64,000 nt of DNA from Sporosarcina sp. FSL W8-0480 (GTDB taxonomy: Bacteria > Bacillota > Bacilli > Bacillales_A > Planococcaceae), in NCBI RefSeq assembly GCF_037963765.1, contig NZ_CP150166.1:2487501-2551500 (forward strand), given 5' to 3'. The position numbers and the translations under genes were made by a program. This document shows positions 44,733-54,614 of this stretch, one piece after another. How positions within the stretch are numbered: the first letter of the stretch is position 1; each line of letters opens with the position of its first letter. Under the pieces are notes generated by a model. The model saw only the letters and a program-made list of their open reading frames with translations. It searched no databases and was not told the origin of the DNA.

Positions 44733-46439
44733 TCACTTCCGTATAATTTCTTCGATGAAACGCTCAAGCGGCCACGTATTCACGACCGTCTCTTTTTTCA
44801 ACCAGGCTTTCTGAGCATATTTAACACCGATTTCCATATGCTCCAATTGATCAATCGCATGTGCGTCGGTGTTGATAGCAATCTTTACACCGGCTTCCTG
44901 CGCTTCCTCTAAATATTCTCTTGCCAAATCGAATCGATGCGGATTGGCATTCAATTCAAGGATTTTATCGTACTTACTTGCCCATTCAATCAGTTTATGG
45001 ACATCCGGATTATAGCCTTCCCTTTGTCCGATGATTCGACCCGTAGGATGTGCAATCATATGAACATACGGGTTGCTGATAGCTGAATGTAGTCTTTCCA
45101 TGATTTGCTCTTGAGATTGATTAAAATTCGAATGAATGGATGCGATAACAAAATCCAATTCTTGAAGTAAGTCATCATCAAAATCAAGGCGACCGTCCGG
45201 TAAAATATCCATTTCAGTACCACAAAAGATCTCGATATCATCGTATTCTTCATTCAATTTTCGAATTTCTGCGATTTGCTCCCGAAGTCTTTCTGGCGTC
45301 AGACCGTTCGCCACTCGTAAATATTGGGTGTGGTCTGTAATTACCATATGCGAATAGCCTTTTTTCCGACATGCTTCCACCATCTCACGGATGGAGTACC
45401 CCCCATCGGACCAAGTAGTGTGCATATGGAGATCGCTGCGGATATCTTCAAATGTAACCAACTGCGCAATCTCTTCTGTTCGTTCAATTTCACGCCCGTC
45501 CATACGTAAGGAAGGCGGAATGAATGGCAGATCAAAAAAAGCGAAAAACTCCGTTTCGGATTCGAACGTTTTCATAGTCCCATCTTCAAGTTCAACACCG
45601 TACTCACTTATTTTCATACCTTTCGCCTTAGCGAGTTGACGCATTTTCACATTATGATCCTTCGAACCGGTGAAATGATGCAGCGCAGTCGCAAACTGAT
45701 CATCCGTTACAAAGCGGAAATCTGCATCGACTATATCGGCCATGTCTAAAGCAACTGATAGTTTGGCATCCCCAGCCGCGACTGTTTCTTCAATCGGGAG
45801 GGTCTCCAACAGCTTTTCCCGAACAACAGCCGGTTCATCCGTCACTACGATAAAATCTACATCACTGCTTTCTTCTTCAGCGCGACGGAAACTTCCAGCA
45901 ACTGAGTAGCGGGTGATTTCCTGGATATTTCCCAATACCTCTTCGACTGATAGTACAACGGATTCGATTTGCCAAACCGGTAGTTTCCCTTTTCGTGTAC
46001 CAAGGACTTCAAGTTCGTGCAAAATCTTCTCCTCGGTTTTTTTTCCAAATCCAGGAACCTTGCTCACTTCGTTCGACTCGCATGCATTTCTTAAAGATTC
46101 GATGGAGTCAATTCCAAGCGCTTCTCTAAGCTTCGCAATTTTCTTTCCCCCTAATCCAGGAACCCTTAACAATGGAATTAACCCGCTTGGGACTTCATTT
46201 TCAAGCTCCTTTAGTAAATCGGATTCCCCTTTTTCCATGAGGTCAATAATGACAGCGCCTGTCCCTTTTCCGATCCCTTTCAAAGATAAAATATCATCCA
46301 TCTCGGATAGGCTGCGCGGGTCAAGTTCCAGTACATTGGCTGCCTTTCGGAATGCTCCGACTTTAAACGGATTCTCCCCTAACAGTTCCATATATAGAGC
46401 AATTTTTTCGAACGTGCGAATGATCGTTTTTTTATTCAC
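44733..46439 (-). CDS. polX: DNA polymerase/3'-5' exonuclease PolX
   Basis: A 568-residue protein. Helix-hairpin-helix segments (LSLKGIGKGTGAVI, VPGLGGKKIAKLREAL, VPGFGKKTEEKIL) precede the family X polymerase palm, whose metal site is SFRRAEEESSDVDFIV. The C-terminal PHP domain has DLHMHTTWSDGG, MVITDHTQYL and AINTDAHAIDQL. It fills gaps in base-excision repair and proofreads through the PHP domain. GGAGGA lies 9 nt before the GTG at 46439, giving the usual length. Confidence 0.95.
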   Translation of the reverse strand: MNKKTIIRTFEKIALYMELLGENPFKVGAFRKAANVLELDPRSLSEMDDILSLKGIGKGTGAVIIDLMEKGESDLLKELENEVPSGLIPLLRVPGLGGKKIAKLREALGIDSIESLRNACESNEVSKVPGFGKKTEEKILHELEVLGTRKGKLPVWQIESVVLSVEEVLGNIQEITRYSVAGSFRRAEEESSDVDFIVVTDEPAVVREKLLETLPIEETVAAGDAKLSVALDMADIVDADFRFVTDDQFATALHHFTGSKDHNVKMRQLAKAKGMKISEYGVELEDGTMKTFESETEFFAFFDLPFIPPSLRMDGREIERTEEIAQLVTFEDIRSDLHMHTTWSDGGYSIREMVEACRKKGYSHMVITDHTQYLRVANGLTPERLREQIAEIRKLNEEYDDIEIFCGTEMDILPDGRLDFDDDLLQELDFVIASIHSNFNQSQEQIMERLHSAISNPYVHMIAHPTGRIIGQREGYNPDVHKLIEWASKYDKILELNANPHRFDLAREYLEEAQEAGVKIAINTDAHAIDQLEHMEIGVKYAQKAWLKKETVVNTWPLERFIEEIIRK

Positions 46440-46514
46440 GTAAACCACTCCTCCATTCAACCAATCGTATTCTGTGAAAAAGGCTTCCCTCAACTTTTGG
46501 GAAGCCGCAATCTG

Positions 46515-47063
46515 TTATTTGGTAGTGTAAATATACCACCATTTCTTCACCATCTCTGAAAATAATGGCGTATGTTCAAACATGGCATTCGCCAATATCG
46601 ATTTACCTATAAACCCTTGGATGAATTCTAATGGCAACATGACCAATAGATAGAGTAATAGGAATATGACAATATAAAACTCAATAAATCCAAGAGCCGC
46701 ACCAGCAAAACGTGAAACAAACCCTAAGACTGGTAGGTACTTAAGGAAATCGAACATCGAGGCGATCAACTGCAATGCAAATTTAACGACGATGAATATG
46801 AGTACAAACGCCAATAATCTGTAAAACGTCTGATCTAAATCTAATTGTTCCACTGTCCAACTAAGTTTCGAGCTCGCTGTGACGCCAGGATATGGTATCC
46901 ATAGGACGAACTTATCCGCTAACTGTTTGTAGTATATGTACGCAATGATTAGTGCTATAAAAAAGCCTGTCATATGGATAAGTTGTACGATGAGCCCTCG
47001 TCTAAATCCGGTTATCAGCCCTCCAAGCAGGAGGAAAACTATTAGTAAATCAAGCATATACAC
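46515..47063 (-). CDS. cvpA: CvpA family membrane protein
   Basis: A 182-residue protein with four hydrophobic segments; LDLLIVFLLLGGLITGFRRGLIVQLI and VSRFAGAALGFIEFYIV are CvpA hallmarks. It lies 3 bp after zapA and before polX, as yshB does in B. subtilis. CvpA proteins affect colicin V export and envelope stress in other bacteria; the mechanism is not settled. Confidence 0.88.
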   Translation of the reverse strand: MYMLDLLIVFLLLGGLITGFRRGLIVQLIHMTGFFIALIIAYIYYKQLADKFVLWIPYPGVTASSKLSWTVEQLDLDQTFYRLLAFVLIFIVVKFALQLIASMFDFLKYLPVLGFVSRFAGAALGFIEFYIVIFLLLYLLVMLPLEFIQGFIGKSILANAMFEHTPLFSEMVKKWWYIYTTK

Positions 47064-47066
47064 CCG

Positions 47067-47327
47067 TCAACCCTTCAGCTTATTCAATTCTTCTTCTAAT
47101 TGATCGATTCGTTCTTTTAATTTTAAATAGTCGTGTACGCTGTTCACTGCGGTTAGGACAGCAATTTTGGCACTGTCGAGATAAGGGTTGCGTGAGCTGA
47201 TTTCCCTCATTTTTTCGTCAACCATCGAAGCGACAAGCCGAACGTGAGAGCTTGATTCACTGCCGACAATTGTATATGTCTGTCCATAAATGTCAACCGT
47301 AAGGCGCGTCTTCTGTTGGTCTGCCAC
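47067..47327 (-). CDS. zapA: Cell division protein ZapA
   Basis: An 86-residue protein. [16 protein letters not shown] and [16 protein letters not shown] form the ZapA head, and [18 protein letters not shown] the coiled coil that bundles FtsZ filaments. A longer frame exists, but GGAGG lies 8 nt before the GTG at 47327, giving the usual length. It is the first gene of the zapA-cvpA-polX-mutS2 operon. Confidence 0.93.
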   Translation of the reverse strand: MADQQKTRLTVDIYGQTYTIVGSESSSHVRLVASMVDEKMREISSRNPYLDSAKIAVLTAVNSVHDYLKLKERIDQLEEELNKLKG

Positions 47328-47420
47328 TGCCTTAACCTCCAATGTAAAAACTATGTACTCAATCATACCATGAAACGGTTTTAGTTGGAAAGAGAAGGGG
47401 CGATTTATTGTAGGTACACC

Positions 47421-47610
47421 GTTGCTCTACGTTGCAGGCGGACGCTTTCCGCGGGCATGGCTTCAGCCGCTTCCCTCGCTTCGCTCAGTCCAGGGTCTTC
47501 AGCTCATGCTATTCCCGCAGGAAAAGCCGTTACGAAGAACGGCTTTTGCGAACAAAAGCGAAGCGTTGAGAGCACATCTTTGCACTTCGCCGCCCTACAC
47601 TTCAATCAAC
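47421..47610. repeat. MITE-like repeat, second copy
   Basis: It has CAGGCGGACGCTTTCCGCGG near the left and CTTCAATCAAC at the right end. The block with the AAGCCGT/ACGGCTT hairpin (47523-47590) is almost identical to that at 42236-42300, while the GC-rich part between differs. It lies between divergent zapA and rnhC. Confidence 0.8.
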
Positions 47611-47705
47611 TAAGCGTCACTTTAATTAAATGCATATTCATACAAGCATCTACTTCTTGGATTATTGTACAATATGGATAGAAGGTTATGGAAAGGGCGG
47701 AGTTT

Positions 47706-48650
47706 ATGAGTAATAGTGTGTTGCAGATGGATAAGGTGAGGTTGGAGGGGTTGATGGCGCATTATGCTGCGTTTAAAGTTACGCGGAATGCGCCTGGGGT
47801 TGTTTTTGCTGCGAAGTTGCCGGATGCGGCGATTACGGCTTATAAATCGGGTAAGGTTCTATTTCAGGGTGGAGGGGCGATGCGGGAGGCTGCTTTATGG
47901 GGTGGTTCGGATGGGCAAGCGACGGTTGCGAAATCTGCAGCTAAAGGTGAGACTTTGCCGGAGCATTTCTCGGAGTTGTCGGTCGTCGGGTCTGATGAAA
48001 CTGGGACAGGCGATTTCTTTGGGCCTGTTACAGTGGCGGCTTGTTTCGTTAGCTCTGCGCAAATCGAGCTGGTGAGGGAATTGGGGGTTAAGGATTCGAA
48101 GCAGTTGAATGATGATTATATGCGGCAGATTGCTCCAGATTTGCAGGCTGCACTTGTTCATAGTGTCCTTACATTAACGAATGAAAAGTATAACGAGGTG
48201 CAGGCGAAGGGATGGTCGCAAGGGAAGATTAAGGCTTTGCTTCATAACCAGGCGCTTAAACATGTTTTACGGAAGATGAATGGTGAAAAGCCTGATTATA
48301 TTCTTATCGATCAATTCGCTGAACGCGGCATTTATTATAATCATATTAAAAATGAACCGGAAATTGTTCGTGAGAATGTATTGTTCTCAACGAAAGCGGA
48401 AGGGTTGCATGTGGCTGTTGCAGCTGCGTCGATTATTGCGAGGGTTGCTTTTTTAGAGGAGATGGACCGACTAAGTGATATGGCTGGTGTTCAACTTCCT
48501 AAAGGTGCAGGAAAAATTGTGGATGAAGCGGCAGCGAAGATTTTATTAAAGAGTGGCGAGGATACGTTGAAATCGATGACCAAATGGCATTTTGCAAATG
48601 CGCAGAAAGCGAAGAAAATTGCTGCACTTAAAAGGGGGTTAAAAGAATGA
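47706..48650 (+). CDS. rnhC: Ribonuclease HIII
   Basis: A 314-residue protein. An N-terminal TBP-like substrate-binding domain of about 80 residues precedes the RNase H domain, with VVGSDETGTGDFFGPV (catalytic D and E), LGVKDSKQLND and ILIDQFAERG. It removes RNA from RNA-DNA hybrids. GGGCGGAG precedes the ATG at 47706. Its neighbour is divergent zapA, as in B. subtilis, and its stop overlaps a downstream lipoprotein gene by 4 bp. Confidence 0.94.
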   Translation: MSNSVLQMDKVRLEGLMAHYAAFKVTRNAPGVVFAAKLPDAAITAYKSGKVLFQGGGAMREAALWGGSDGQATVAKSAAKGETLPEHFSELSVVGSDETGTGDFFGPVTVAACFVSSAQIELVRELGVKDSKQLNDDYMRQIAPDLQAALVHSVLTLTNEKYNEVQAKGWSQGKIKALLHNQALKHVLRKMNGEKPDYILIDQFAERGIYYNHIKNEPEIVRENVLFSTKAEGLHVAVAAASIIARVAFLEEMDRLSDMAGVQLPKGAGKIVDEAAAKILLKSGEDTLKSMTKWHFANAQKAKKIAALKRGLKE

Positions 48651-49222
48651 TCTGTCTAAAAAGGATTGTTTTTCCCGTTCTCCTCCTTCTTACACTTCTG
48701 TCAGCTTGCACATCTAACAAAAACATGATGGGCGAAGAGCGGTCAAACAATATTAGCTATCCACATGACGCAAGTGTTGAAGCGGATGACTTCATCTACA
48801 GATTATACACCGAGAAAGATGTTTACTCCGAATTTGGGGATACCGCCATTTTTGCTGAGTTAACGTATATAGGAGATCAGGAATCCATAGAAATCTCCCA
48901 TGCCGCATCGCCTTTTGAATTTCCGATCAAAGAGCTAACAAGAGGAATCGAAATCGATTATGCAATGGATGAGCCATTGATAAGAACAACATTGGTAAAA
49001 GGCGAACCATTGCGTGAAAAGTATCGATTTGCGGGTGGTTATAGCGATAATGATGATGAAGAGAAGATAGAATTCATTCAAACGATTAGTAATAAAGGCT
49101 TTCCTGAGGGTAATTATGTTGTTAATGGTCTTGCTAACTTTTTTATTGAGAAAGCTGATGAATCCACTGAGCCCAAATCATATAAATTGAATTTGAATAT
49201 CGGGTTTAATGTAAGGAATTAG
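48647..49222 (+). CDS. Lipoprotein, unknown function
   Basis: A 191-residue protein with a signal peptide and lipobox LLSAC (Cys near residue 21), so it is anchored outside the membrane. The rest is a beta-rich domain (DVYSEFGDTAIFAELTYIGD, EKYRFAGGYS) resembling small immunoglobulin-like domains. The ATG overlaps the rnhC stop (ATGA), so it is translationally coupled to rnhC. I do not know the family. Confidence 0.75.
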   Translation: MICLKRIVFPVLLLLTLLSACTSNKNMMGEERSNNISYPHDASVEADDFIYRLYTEKDVYSEFGDTAIFAELTYIGDQESIEISHAASPFEFPIKELTRGIEIDYAMDEPLIRTTLVKGEPLREKYRFAGGYSDNDDEEKIEFIQTISNKGFPEGNYVVNGLANFFIEKADESTEPKSYKLNLNIGFNVRN

Positions 49223-49327
49223 CGAACGGTTCCGAAACAACTCGGAATTCAATGAGGACCCTGGTACCCGACACTTTTTTTATACACGCGGGTAGTTCAA
49301 AGGTCATGAATTGGTGATAAAATCGTG

Positions 49328-49411
49328 GATTCAATCGATATATGTGGAGATTCAATCGATATATTGCCGGATTCAATCGATATATCAATGGATTCGATAG
49401 ATATTAGTTGT
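49328..49411 (+). repeat. 21-bp periodic array, GATTCAATCGATATAT word
   Basis: Units start at 49328, 49349, 49370 and 49391, exactly 21 bp apart. The first three share GATTCAATCGATATAT; the fourth is GATTCGATAGATAT. The word contains the palindrome ATCGAT. It lies between the convergent ends of the lipoprotein gene and pheT. Confidence 0.85.
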
Positions 49412-49431
49412 GACCCAAAATACTCCAATAG

Positions 49432-49475
49432 AAAAGACCGCCCTGGAGTCATGTTCTCTCCAATGGCGGTCTTAT
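49432..49475. terminator. Terminator of pheST, possibly bidirectional
   Basis: GACCGCC (49436-49442) and TGGAG pair with CTCCA and GGCGGTC (49465-49471). Short T runs lie on both sides. Confidence 0.85.
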
Positions 49476-49489
49476 TTATTTCTATTCGA

Positions 49490-51901
49490 TTAACCACGAA
49501 GTTGTGCGTCTGCTTCTACAGTTAAAGCTTTTAATACTTTTTCATGCGCTTTGACGACTTCTTCGTCTGTTAATGTACGTTCAGGATCGAAATATGTCAA
49601 TGAGAATGCAAGTGATTTCTTGCCTTCCTCGACGTTATCGCCTTCGTATAGGTCGAAGAGTTTTACGTCTTTCAACAATTTGCCGCCAGCCTGACGGATG
49701 ATTGTTTCAAGAACACCTGCTGAAGTTCCACTTTCAACAACTAGTGCAATGTCACGTGAAATGGATGGGAAACGTGGGACAGGTTTATATAAAAGTTCCT
49801 CTGTATCGACAGACAGGATATGCTCAAGATTCAATTCCATAACATACGTCTCTTTCAGGTCACGTTTCTTCTGCTCTATTGGGTGTAGTTGACCAATTAG
49901 ACCAATACGTTCCCCTTTAAGAAGAATGTTTGCAGTACGTCCAGGATGCATTCCTTCGATAGAAGCTTTTTCGAATGATAAGCCTTCAGAAAGTCCAAGA
50001 CGCTCCATCATTCCTTCAACAATTCCCTTCGCTACGAAGAAATCCACTTTCTTCGTTTCACCTTGCCATGCATGATCGACCCATTTTCCAGTCAGGACAG
50101 CAGCGACATGTTCCACTTCACGTGGCAATCCATCCTCTTCTTCGCCTAAGAAGACAGATCCAGTTTCATACAATGCCACTGAATCGATTCGGCGAGCGAC
50201 GTTATACGTTGTCGCTTCCAAAAGATGAGGAATGAGGCTTTGGCGCAGAGTGCTGCGGTCCTCACTCATCGGCATTAGCAATTGTGTTACTGGTGCAGTT
50301 TCCAATGCATAGCTTTGCGCATGTTCCTTCGAAGTCAATGAATATGTGATTGCTTGATATAGACCTGCTCCTTCAAGGTATTGACGGACAATTCGACGTT
50401 TTGCCTGATATGGTGTCAGTCCTCCTGGAGTGGATTCTGATACAGGAAGCGTTTTTGGAATTTCATCGTATCCATACATACGGGCGATTTCCTCAATAAT
50501 ATCTTCCTTAATCCGCAAATCTTGTCTGCGTGTTGGCGCATCGATGACCAATTGACCGTTGACCGCTTGCGTCGGTATACGAAGACGTTCCAAGATCGAA
50601 AGCATGTCATCCATTGAGATTTTCATGCCAAGTCGATTATTGATGTAATCAGGGGAGATTGTGATGCGTTCCGGCGTTTTATCAAGTTCATCAAAAATAA
50701 CTGAACCAGCTAAAACTTCCCCGCCTGCAAGTTCTGCCATTAGTTGCGCAGCGCGTTCAGCCGCTTCCTGCACACGATTCGGGTCGACGCCTTTTTCAAA
50801 GCGCGTGCTCGCATCGCTTCGTAAACCAACTTCTTTTGAAGTCCTTCTGACAGAGGATGGTGCGAAATAAGCTGATTCGATGACAACTGTTGTCGTCCCG
50901 TCATGAACTTCTGAATTGGCTCCACCCATTACACCAGCAATTGCTACTGGTTCATTACCATTCGTAATGACTAAGTTATGGGTATTCAGTTTGCGTTCCG
51001 CGTCGTCCAACGTCGTGATCAATTCCTCTTCTTTCGCATGACGGACAACGATTTCGCCAGTTTCAAGGCGGTCGTAGTCGAATGCGTGAAGCGGTTGGCC
51101 GTATTCCATCAAGACATAGTTAGTAATGTCGACAACGTTATTATGTGGACGAACCCCTGCAGCCATCAAATGATTTTGAAGCCAAAGTGGAGATTCGGCA
51201 ACTTTGATATTTTTCACGACTTTCGCCACATACATCGGATTGTCAGCAGGAGCATCCACGCGTAGTTTCAACACATCCTCCGCTTTTTCCGCAGACTCTT
51301 TATAATTGATTTCTGGAAGTGCGATTCCCTGTGATAAGATCGCGCCTACTTCATATGCGACACCTAACATGCTTAGGGCATCTGAACGGTTTGGCGTCAA
51401 GTCGAATTCAAGCACCGTATCGTCAAGTCCAAGCAATGGAAGTGCACTTTCGCCAGGAACCGTATCTTGAGGCAATACATAGATTCCTTCAGCATACGCT
51501 TTCGGTACAAGCTTCCCTTCTATACCAAGCTCTTGTAAAGAACAGATCATACCGTTCGATTCTTCACCACGAAGTTTTGCTTTTTTAATTTTCATTCCGC
51601 CCGGAAGAACAGCACCTGGGCGTGCAACGATTACTTTCTGGCCTTGGGCGACGTTTGGCGCTCCGCAAATGATTTGTGTCGTTTCCTCCCCAACGTCAAC
51701 TTGGCAAATGTTCAATTTATCCGCTTCAGGATGTTTCACACATTCCTTTACGTAACCTACGACAACATTCGTCATACCGTGAGAACGGTCGATGATGGAA
51801 TCGACTTCAATCCCTGAACGCGTTATTCTTTCTGCAAGATCTTCGGGCTTAATGCCCTTTATATTGACATACTCATTCAACCATTTTGTAGATATTAACA
51901 T
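49490..51901 (-). CDS. pheT: Phenylalanyl-tRNA synthetase beta subunit
   Basis: An 803-residue protein. The N-terminal tRNA-binding domain (VVVGYVKECVKHPEADKLNICQVD) is followed by the B3/4 editing domain (RPHNNVVDITNYVLMEYGQPLHAFD), the B5 and core domains, and a C-terminal anticodon-binding fold (VPRFPSISRDIALVV). With PheS it forms the alpha2-beta2 enzyme that charges tRNA-Phe. It starts 12 bp after pheS and is under the same T-box leader. Confidence 0.96.
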   Translation of the reverse strand: MLISTKWLNEYVNIKGIKPEDLAERITRSGIEVDSIIDRSHGMTNVVVGYVKECVKHPEADKLNICQVDVGEETTQIICGAPNVAQGQKVIVARPGAVLPGGMKIKKAKLRGEESNGMICSLQELGIEGKLVPKAYAEGIYVLPQDTVPGESALPLLGLDDTVLEFDLTPNRSDALSMLGVAYEVGAILSQGIALPEINYKESAEKAEDVLKLRVDAPADNPMYVAKVVKNIKVAESPLWLQNHLMAAGVRPHNNVVDITNYVLMEYGQPLHAFDYDRLETGEIVVRHAKEEELITTLDDAERKLNTHNLVITNGNEPVAIAGVMGGANSEVHDGTTTVVIESAYFAPSSVRRTSKEVGLRSDASTRFEKGVDPNRVQEAAERAAQLMAELAGGEVLAGSVIFDELDKTPERITISPDYINNRLGMKISMDDMLSILERLRIPTQAVNGQLVIDAPTRRQDLRIKEDIIEEIARMYGYDEIPKTLPVSESTPGGLTPYQAKRRIVRQYLEGAGLYQAITYSLTSKEHAQSYALETAPVTQLLMPMSEDRSTLRQSLIPHLLEATTYNVARRIDSVALYETGSVFLGEEEDGLPREVEHVAAVLTGKWVDHAWQGETKKVDFFVAKGIVEGMMERLGLSEGLSFEKASIEGMHPGRTANILLKGERIGLIGQLHPIEQKKRDLKETYVMELNLEHILSVDTEELLYKPVPRFPSISRDIALVVESGTSAGVLETIIRQAGGKLLKDVKLFDLYEGDNVEEGKKSLAFSLTYFDPERTLTDEEVVKAHEKVLKALTVEADAQLRG

Positions 51902-51913
51902 GTCTTCTCCTCC

Positions 51914-52951
51914 TTACGCTTCTGACCGATGGAATTGTGATATGAACCGAACATCATTCGTATAGAAATGACGGATATCTTCTACACCGTATTTCAACAT
52001 TGCAATCCGTTCCGGCCCCATTCCAAATGCAAAACCAGTAACAGCTTCTGGGTCGTATCCTGCCATGCGCAATACATTCGGATGCACCATTCCAGCACCT
52101 AAAATCTCGATCCAGCCAGTTTTCTTACATACATTACATCCATCTCCACCACATTTGAAGCAGGAAATATCCATTTCGACGGATGGTTCAGTGAACGGGA
52201 AGAAGCTTGGGCGCAAGCGGATTTCGCGATCAGCACCGAACATCTTCTTCGCAAAAAGATCGAGCGTCCCTTTTAAATCACTCATTTTAATATTTTCGCC
52301 TACGACAAGGCCTTCAATTTGCGTGAATTGATGGGAATGTGTCGCGTCGTCGTTATCTCTACGATACACTTTGCCAGGGCAGATGATCTTGATTGCTTCC
52401 CCGCCTTTAGCTTCCATCGTCCGCGCTTGGACTGGTGAAGTGTGCGTACGGAGCAGTACTTCTTCAGAAATATAGAAGGAGTCCTGCATATCACGAGCTG
52501 GGTGACCTTTTGGTAAGTTAAGCGCTTCGAAGTTGTAGTAATCCTTCTCGACTTCAGGACCTTCTGCAATTTCATAGCCCATGCTGATGAAGAAGTCTTC
52601 GATTTCCTCGACGACTCTTGTCAATGGATGGTGATTGCCTGTTTGAATCGGACGTCCCGGCAATGTGACGTCAATTGCCTCTTTTTCGAGTTGGGCGTTG
52701 ATGGCCTCTTCTTCAAGTAGGGTCATGCGTGCTTCGAGTGTTTCTGTCACTGCTTCACGGACGACGTTTACCAATGCTCCCATTTTAGGGCGCTCTTCTG
52801 CAGGAAGCTTTCCCATTCCTTTTAGTAGGTCCGTGATAGGTCCTTTTTTACCGAGGTAAGCGACTCGGACGTCGTTCAGTTCCTTGACAGTTGAAGCGTC
52901 TTGAATTTTTGTTAACGCTTCTTCTTTCAACTGCTGTAATTGTTGTTCCAT
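51914..52951 (-). CDS. pheS: Phenylalanyl-tRNA synthetase alpha subunit
   Basis: A 345-residue class II synthetase. [54 protein letters not shown] (motif 2 region) and [25 protein letters not shown] (motif 3) are intact. AGGAG lies 7 nt before the ATG at 52951; a longer frame of ten codons is not supported. A T-box riboswitch precedes it. Confidence 0.96.
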   Translation of the reverse strand: MEQQLQQLKEEALTKIQDASTVKELNDVRVAYLGKKGPITDLLKGMGKLPAEERPKMGALVNVVREAVTETLEARMTLLEEEAINAQLEKEAIDVTLPGRPIQTGNHHPLTRVVEEIEDFFISMGYEIAEGPEVEKDYYNFEALNLPKGHPARDMQDSFYISEEVLLRTHTSPVQARTMEAKGGEAIKIICPGKVYRRDNDDATHSHQFTQIEGLVVGENIKMSDLKGTLDLFAKKMFGADREIRLRPSFFPFTEPSVEMDISCFKCGGDGCNVCKKTGWIEILGAGMVHPNVLRMAGYDPEAVTGFAFGMGPERIAMLKYGVEDIRHFYTNDVRFISQFHRSEA

Positions 52952-52984
52952 TTTCATTCTCCTTTCGAAATAAAAACACAAAAT

Positions 52985-53245
52985 AAAAAATCCCCGCCCC
53001 TAAAAAGGGACGAGGACGAGTTCGCGGTACCACCCTGATTATTATGCATGCATATGCATAATCACTTCATTTGGATTAACGGCCCTCTACCGGCACGCCT
53101 TTACAGTAAAAACTGGTCCAAGCGGCAGCTCTCGGGGTGAACTTCGACGGTCATTCGCCTATTTGCACTCTCAGTCACGGTGCAAATTTCCTGTCGGTTG
53201 TTAGACGGTCTACTTTTCCCGGTCACAGCTTTTAATTTTATTTAC
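52985..53245 (-). promoter_or_regulatory. T-box leader of pheST
   Basis: The minus strand carries the T-box sequence GGGTGGTACCGCG (about 53021-53033). It is followed by a terminator stem (TCCTCGTCCCT/AGGGGCGGGGA, T run) just before pheS. Upstream stems and an AGAGCTGCCG segment fit stem I, and a TTC in GAAGTTCACC is the likely Phe specifier. Uncharged tRNA-Phe would favour readthrough into pheST. Confidence 0.92.
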
Positions 53246-53251
53246 AGCATT

Positions 53252-53280
53252 ACTATACCTGATTTTCTTTAATACTTCAA
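53252..53280 (-). promoter_or_regulatory. sigma-A promoter of the T-box leader
   Basis: TTGAAG (53275-53280), 17-nt spacer and TATAGT (53252-53257) on the minus strand, directly before the leader. Confidence 0.65.
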
Positions 53281-53290
53281 CTTGCCATTA

Positions 53291-54055
53291 TCATTGCTTG
53301 CCGTAAGCGTAAAGAAGGATTCCCGTCGCGATGGCTACATTTAGTGATTCGGCTTTGCCGTAGATCGGGATTTTCACAACCGTATCTGATTTCGACAAGT
53401 ATTCGGCGGAGACTCCGCTTCCTTCATTTCCAACGATAAGTGCAAATTTGTTTAACGGTTCGACGCTATAATGGTCAACGGCATTTTGCAAACCTGTACC
53501 TATAAGTTTAATATTGGCCGATTTTACTTTTTCTATCCAATCGCCAAGTTCACCTTTCACGATTGGAAGATGGAAATGGGAACCTTGGGCGGATCGAACG
53601 GTTTTTGGATTGTATGGATCTGCACAACCTTTTCCAAGGATTACGGCATCAATTCCTGCAGCATCAGCTGTTCTAATCATTGTACCTATATTTCCGGGAT
53701 CTTGCACAGCATCGATGAACAAGTATTTTTTCCATGAATCTGTCGTAGCTTCTGAATAGTTAGGTTGGCGGCAATGCGCAAAAACGCCTTGCGATTGTTC
53801 TGTTTCTATCAGTTCTTTCGCAACCGCCTTTGTCACTTCGATCACTTGGAGGTTGTCGATGTTCCAGTTTGTAGGAAGTTCAATATCCTCTCTTACGATT
53901 AAATGAAGTACAGTTCCTTCAGATTTTAGAGCTTCTTCGACGAGATGGAATCCTTCCACGAGGAATTCTTCCGATTTATCGCGGTCTTTTTTAGAGGTTG
54001 CAAGTTTTTTCCAATGCTTTACAAGTGCGTTTTGTGTCGATTCGATTCTTTTCAT
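53291..54055 (-). CDS. ysgA: TrmH-family RNA 2'-O-methyltransferase (YsgA-like)
   Basis: A 254-residue SPOUT enzyme. The N-terminal substrate-binding domain (FLVEGFHLVEEALKSEG) precedes the knot region with FIDAVQDPGNIGTMIRTADAAGIDAVIL, ALIVGNEGSGVS and VKIPIYGKAESLNVAIATGILLY, which form the AdoMet site. It probably methylates 23S rRNA. It lies next to pheST and divergent sspI, as in B. subtilis. Confidence 0.92.
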   Translation of the reverse strand: MKRIESTQNALVKHWKKLATSKKDRDKSEEFLVEGFHLVEEALKSEGTVLHLIVREDIELPTNWNIDNLQVIEVTKAVAKELIETEQSQGVFAHCRQPNYSEATTDSWKKYLFIDAVQDPGNIGTMIRTADAAGIDAVILGKGCADPYNPKTVRSAQGSHFHLPIVKGELGDWIEKVKSANIKLIGTGLQNAVDHYSVEPLNKFALIVGNEGSGVSAEYLSKSDTVVKIPIYGKAESLNVAIATGILLYAYGKQ

Positions 54056-54146
54056 TTATTATAAGACATCCTTTTTCTTTTAGTGTAACAAATGTCCGTA
54101 TAGTTGGCGATAATTGTGTGCAAAATGAGTGCAGGAGGATGATATC

Positions 54147-54359
54147 ATGAATTTTCAAATACGCGACGCAATTACTGCAAACATGACGAATAACTCAGCG
54201 ACTGATATACGCAACGTCGTGGAAGATGCACTGCAGCGTGGAGAAGAGCATTTACTGCCAGGCCTTGGTGTGTTTTTTGAAAAGTTGTGGGTCAATGCGG
54301 ATGAGCAGGAGAAGACTAAGATCACTGGCGAACTTGCACAAGCATTTTCAAGGGCATAA
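54147..54359 (+). CDS. sspI: Small acid-soluble spore protein SspI
   Basis: A 70-residue protein. FQIRDAITANMTNNSA and GEEHLLPGLGVFFEKLWVNADEQEK match the SspI family closely. AGGAGG lies upstream of the ATG at 54147; the GTG 18 bp before it is not needed. SspI is a minor core protein made in the forespore, further evidence of sporulation. A terminator follows at once. Confidence 0.93.
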   Translation: MNFQIRDAITANMTNNSATDIRNVVEDALQRGEEHLLPGLGVFFEKLWVNADEQEKTKITGELAQAFSRA

Positions 54360-54370
54360 CTTGTAAGTGG

Positions 54371-54406
54371 AAAGGGCGGAAATCATTTCGATTTCCACCC
54401 TTTTTT
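54371..54406 (+). terminator. Terminator of sspI
   Basis: AAAGGG-GGAAATC pairs with GATTTCC-CCCTTT, followed by six T. Confidence 0.92.
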
Positions 54407-54430
54407 AATTTGATTCAAATTTGTGGGTAG

Positions 54431-54606
54431 GGTCCATTATTTTGCTTTCAAGGTCCATTATTTGCGGTAAGGGTCCATTCTTTCGCTCTCAAGGTCCATT
54501 ATTTGCGGCAAGGGCCCATTCTTTCACTTTCAAGGTCCATTCTTCGCGGTAAAGGCCCATTCTTTCGCTCTCAGGGTCCATTCTTACGCCCCTAAGGTCC
54601 ATTGTT
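54431..54606 (+). repeat. 20/21-bp alternating array, GGTCCATT word
   Basis: GG(T/C)CCATT begins at 54431, 54452, 54472, 54493, 54513, 54534, 54554, 54575 and 54596. Spacing alternates 21 and 20, and the tails alternate between TTTCGCTCTCAA-like and TTTGCGGTAAG-like, a 41-bp doublet. It fills the gap between the convergent sspI and argF. Confidence 0.92.
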
Positions 54607-54614
54607 CAGCAAAG

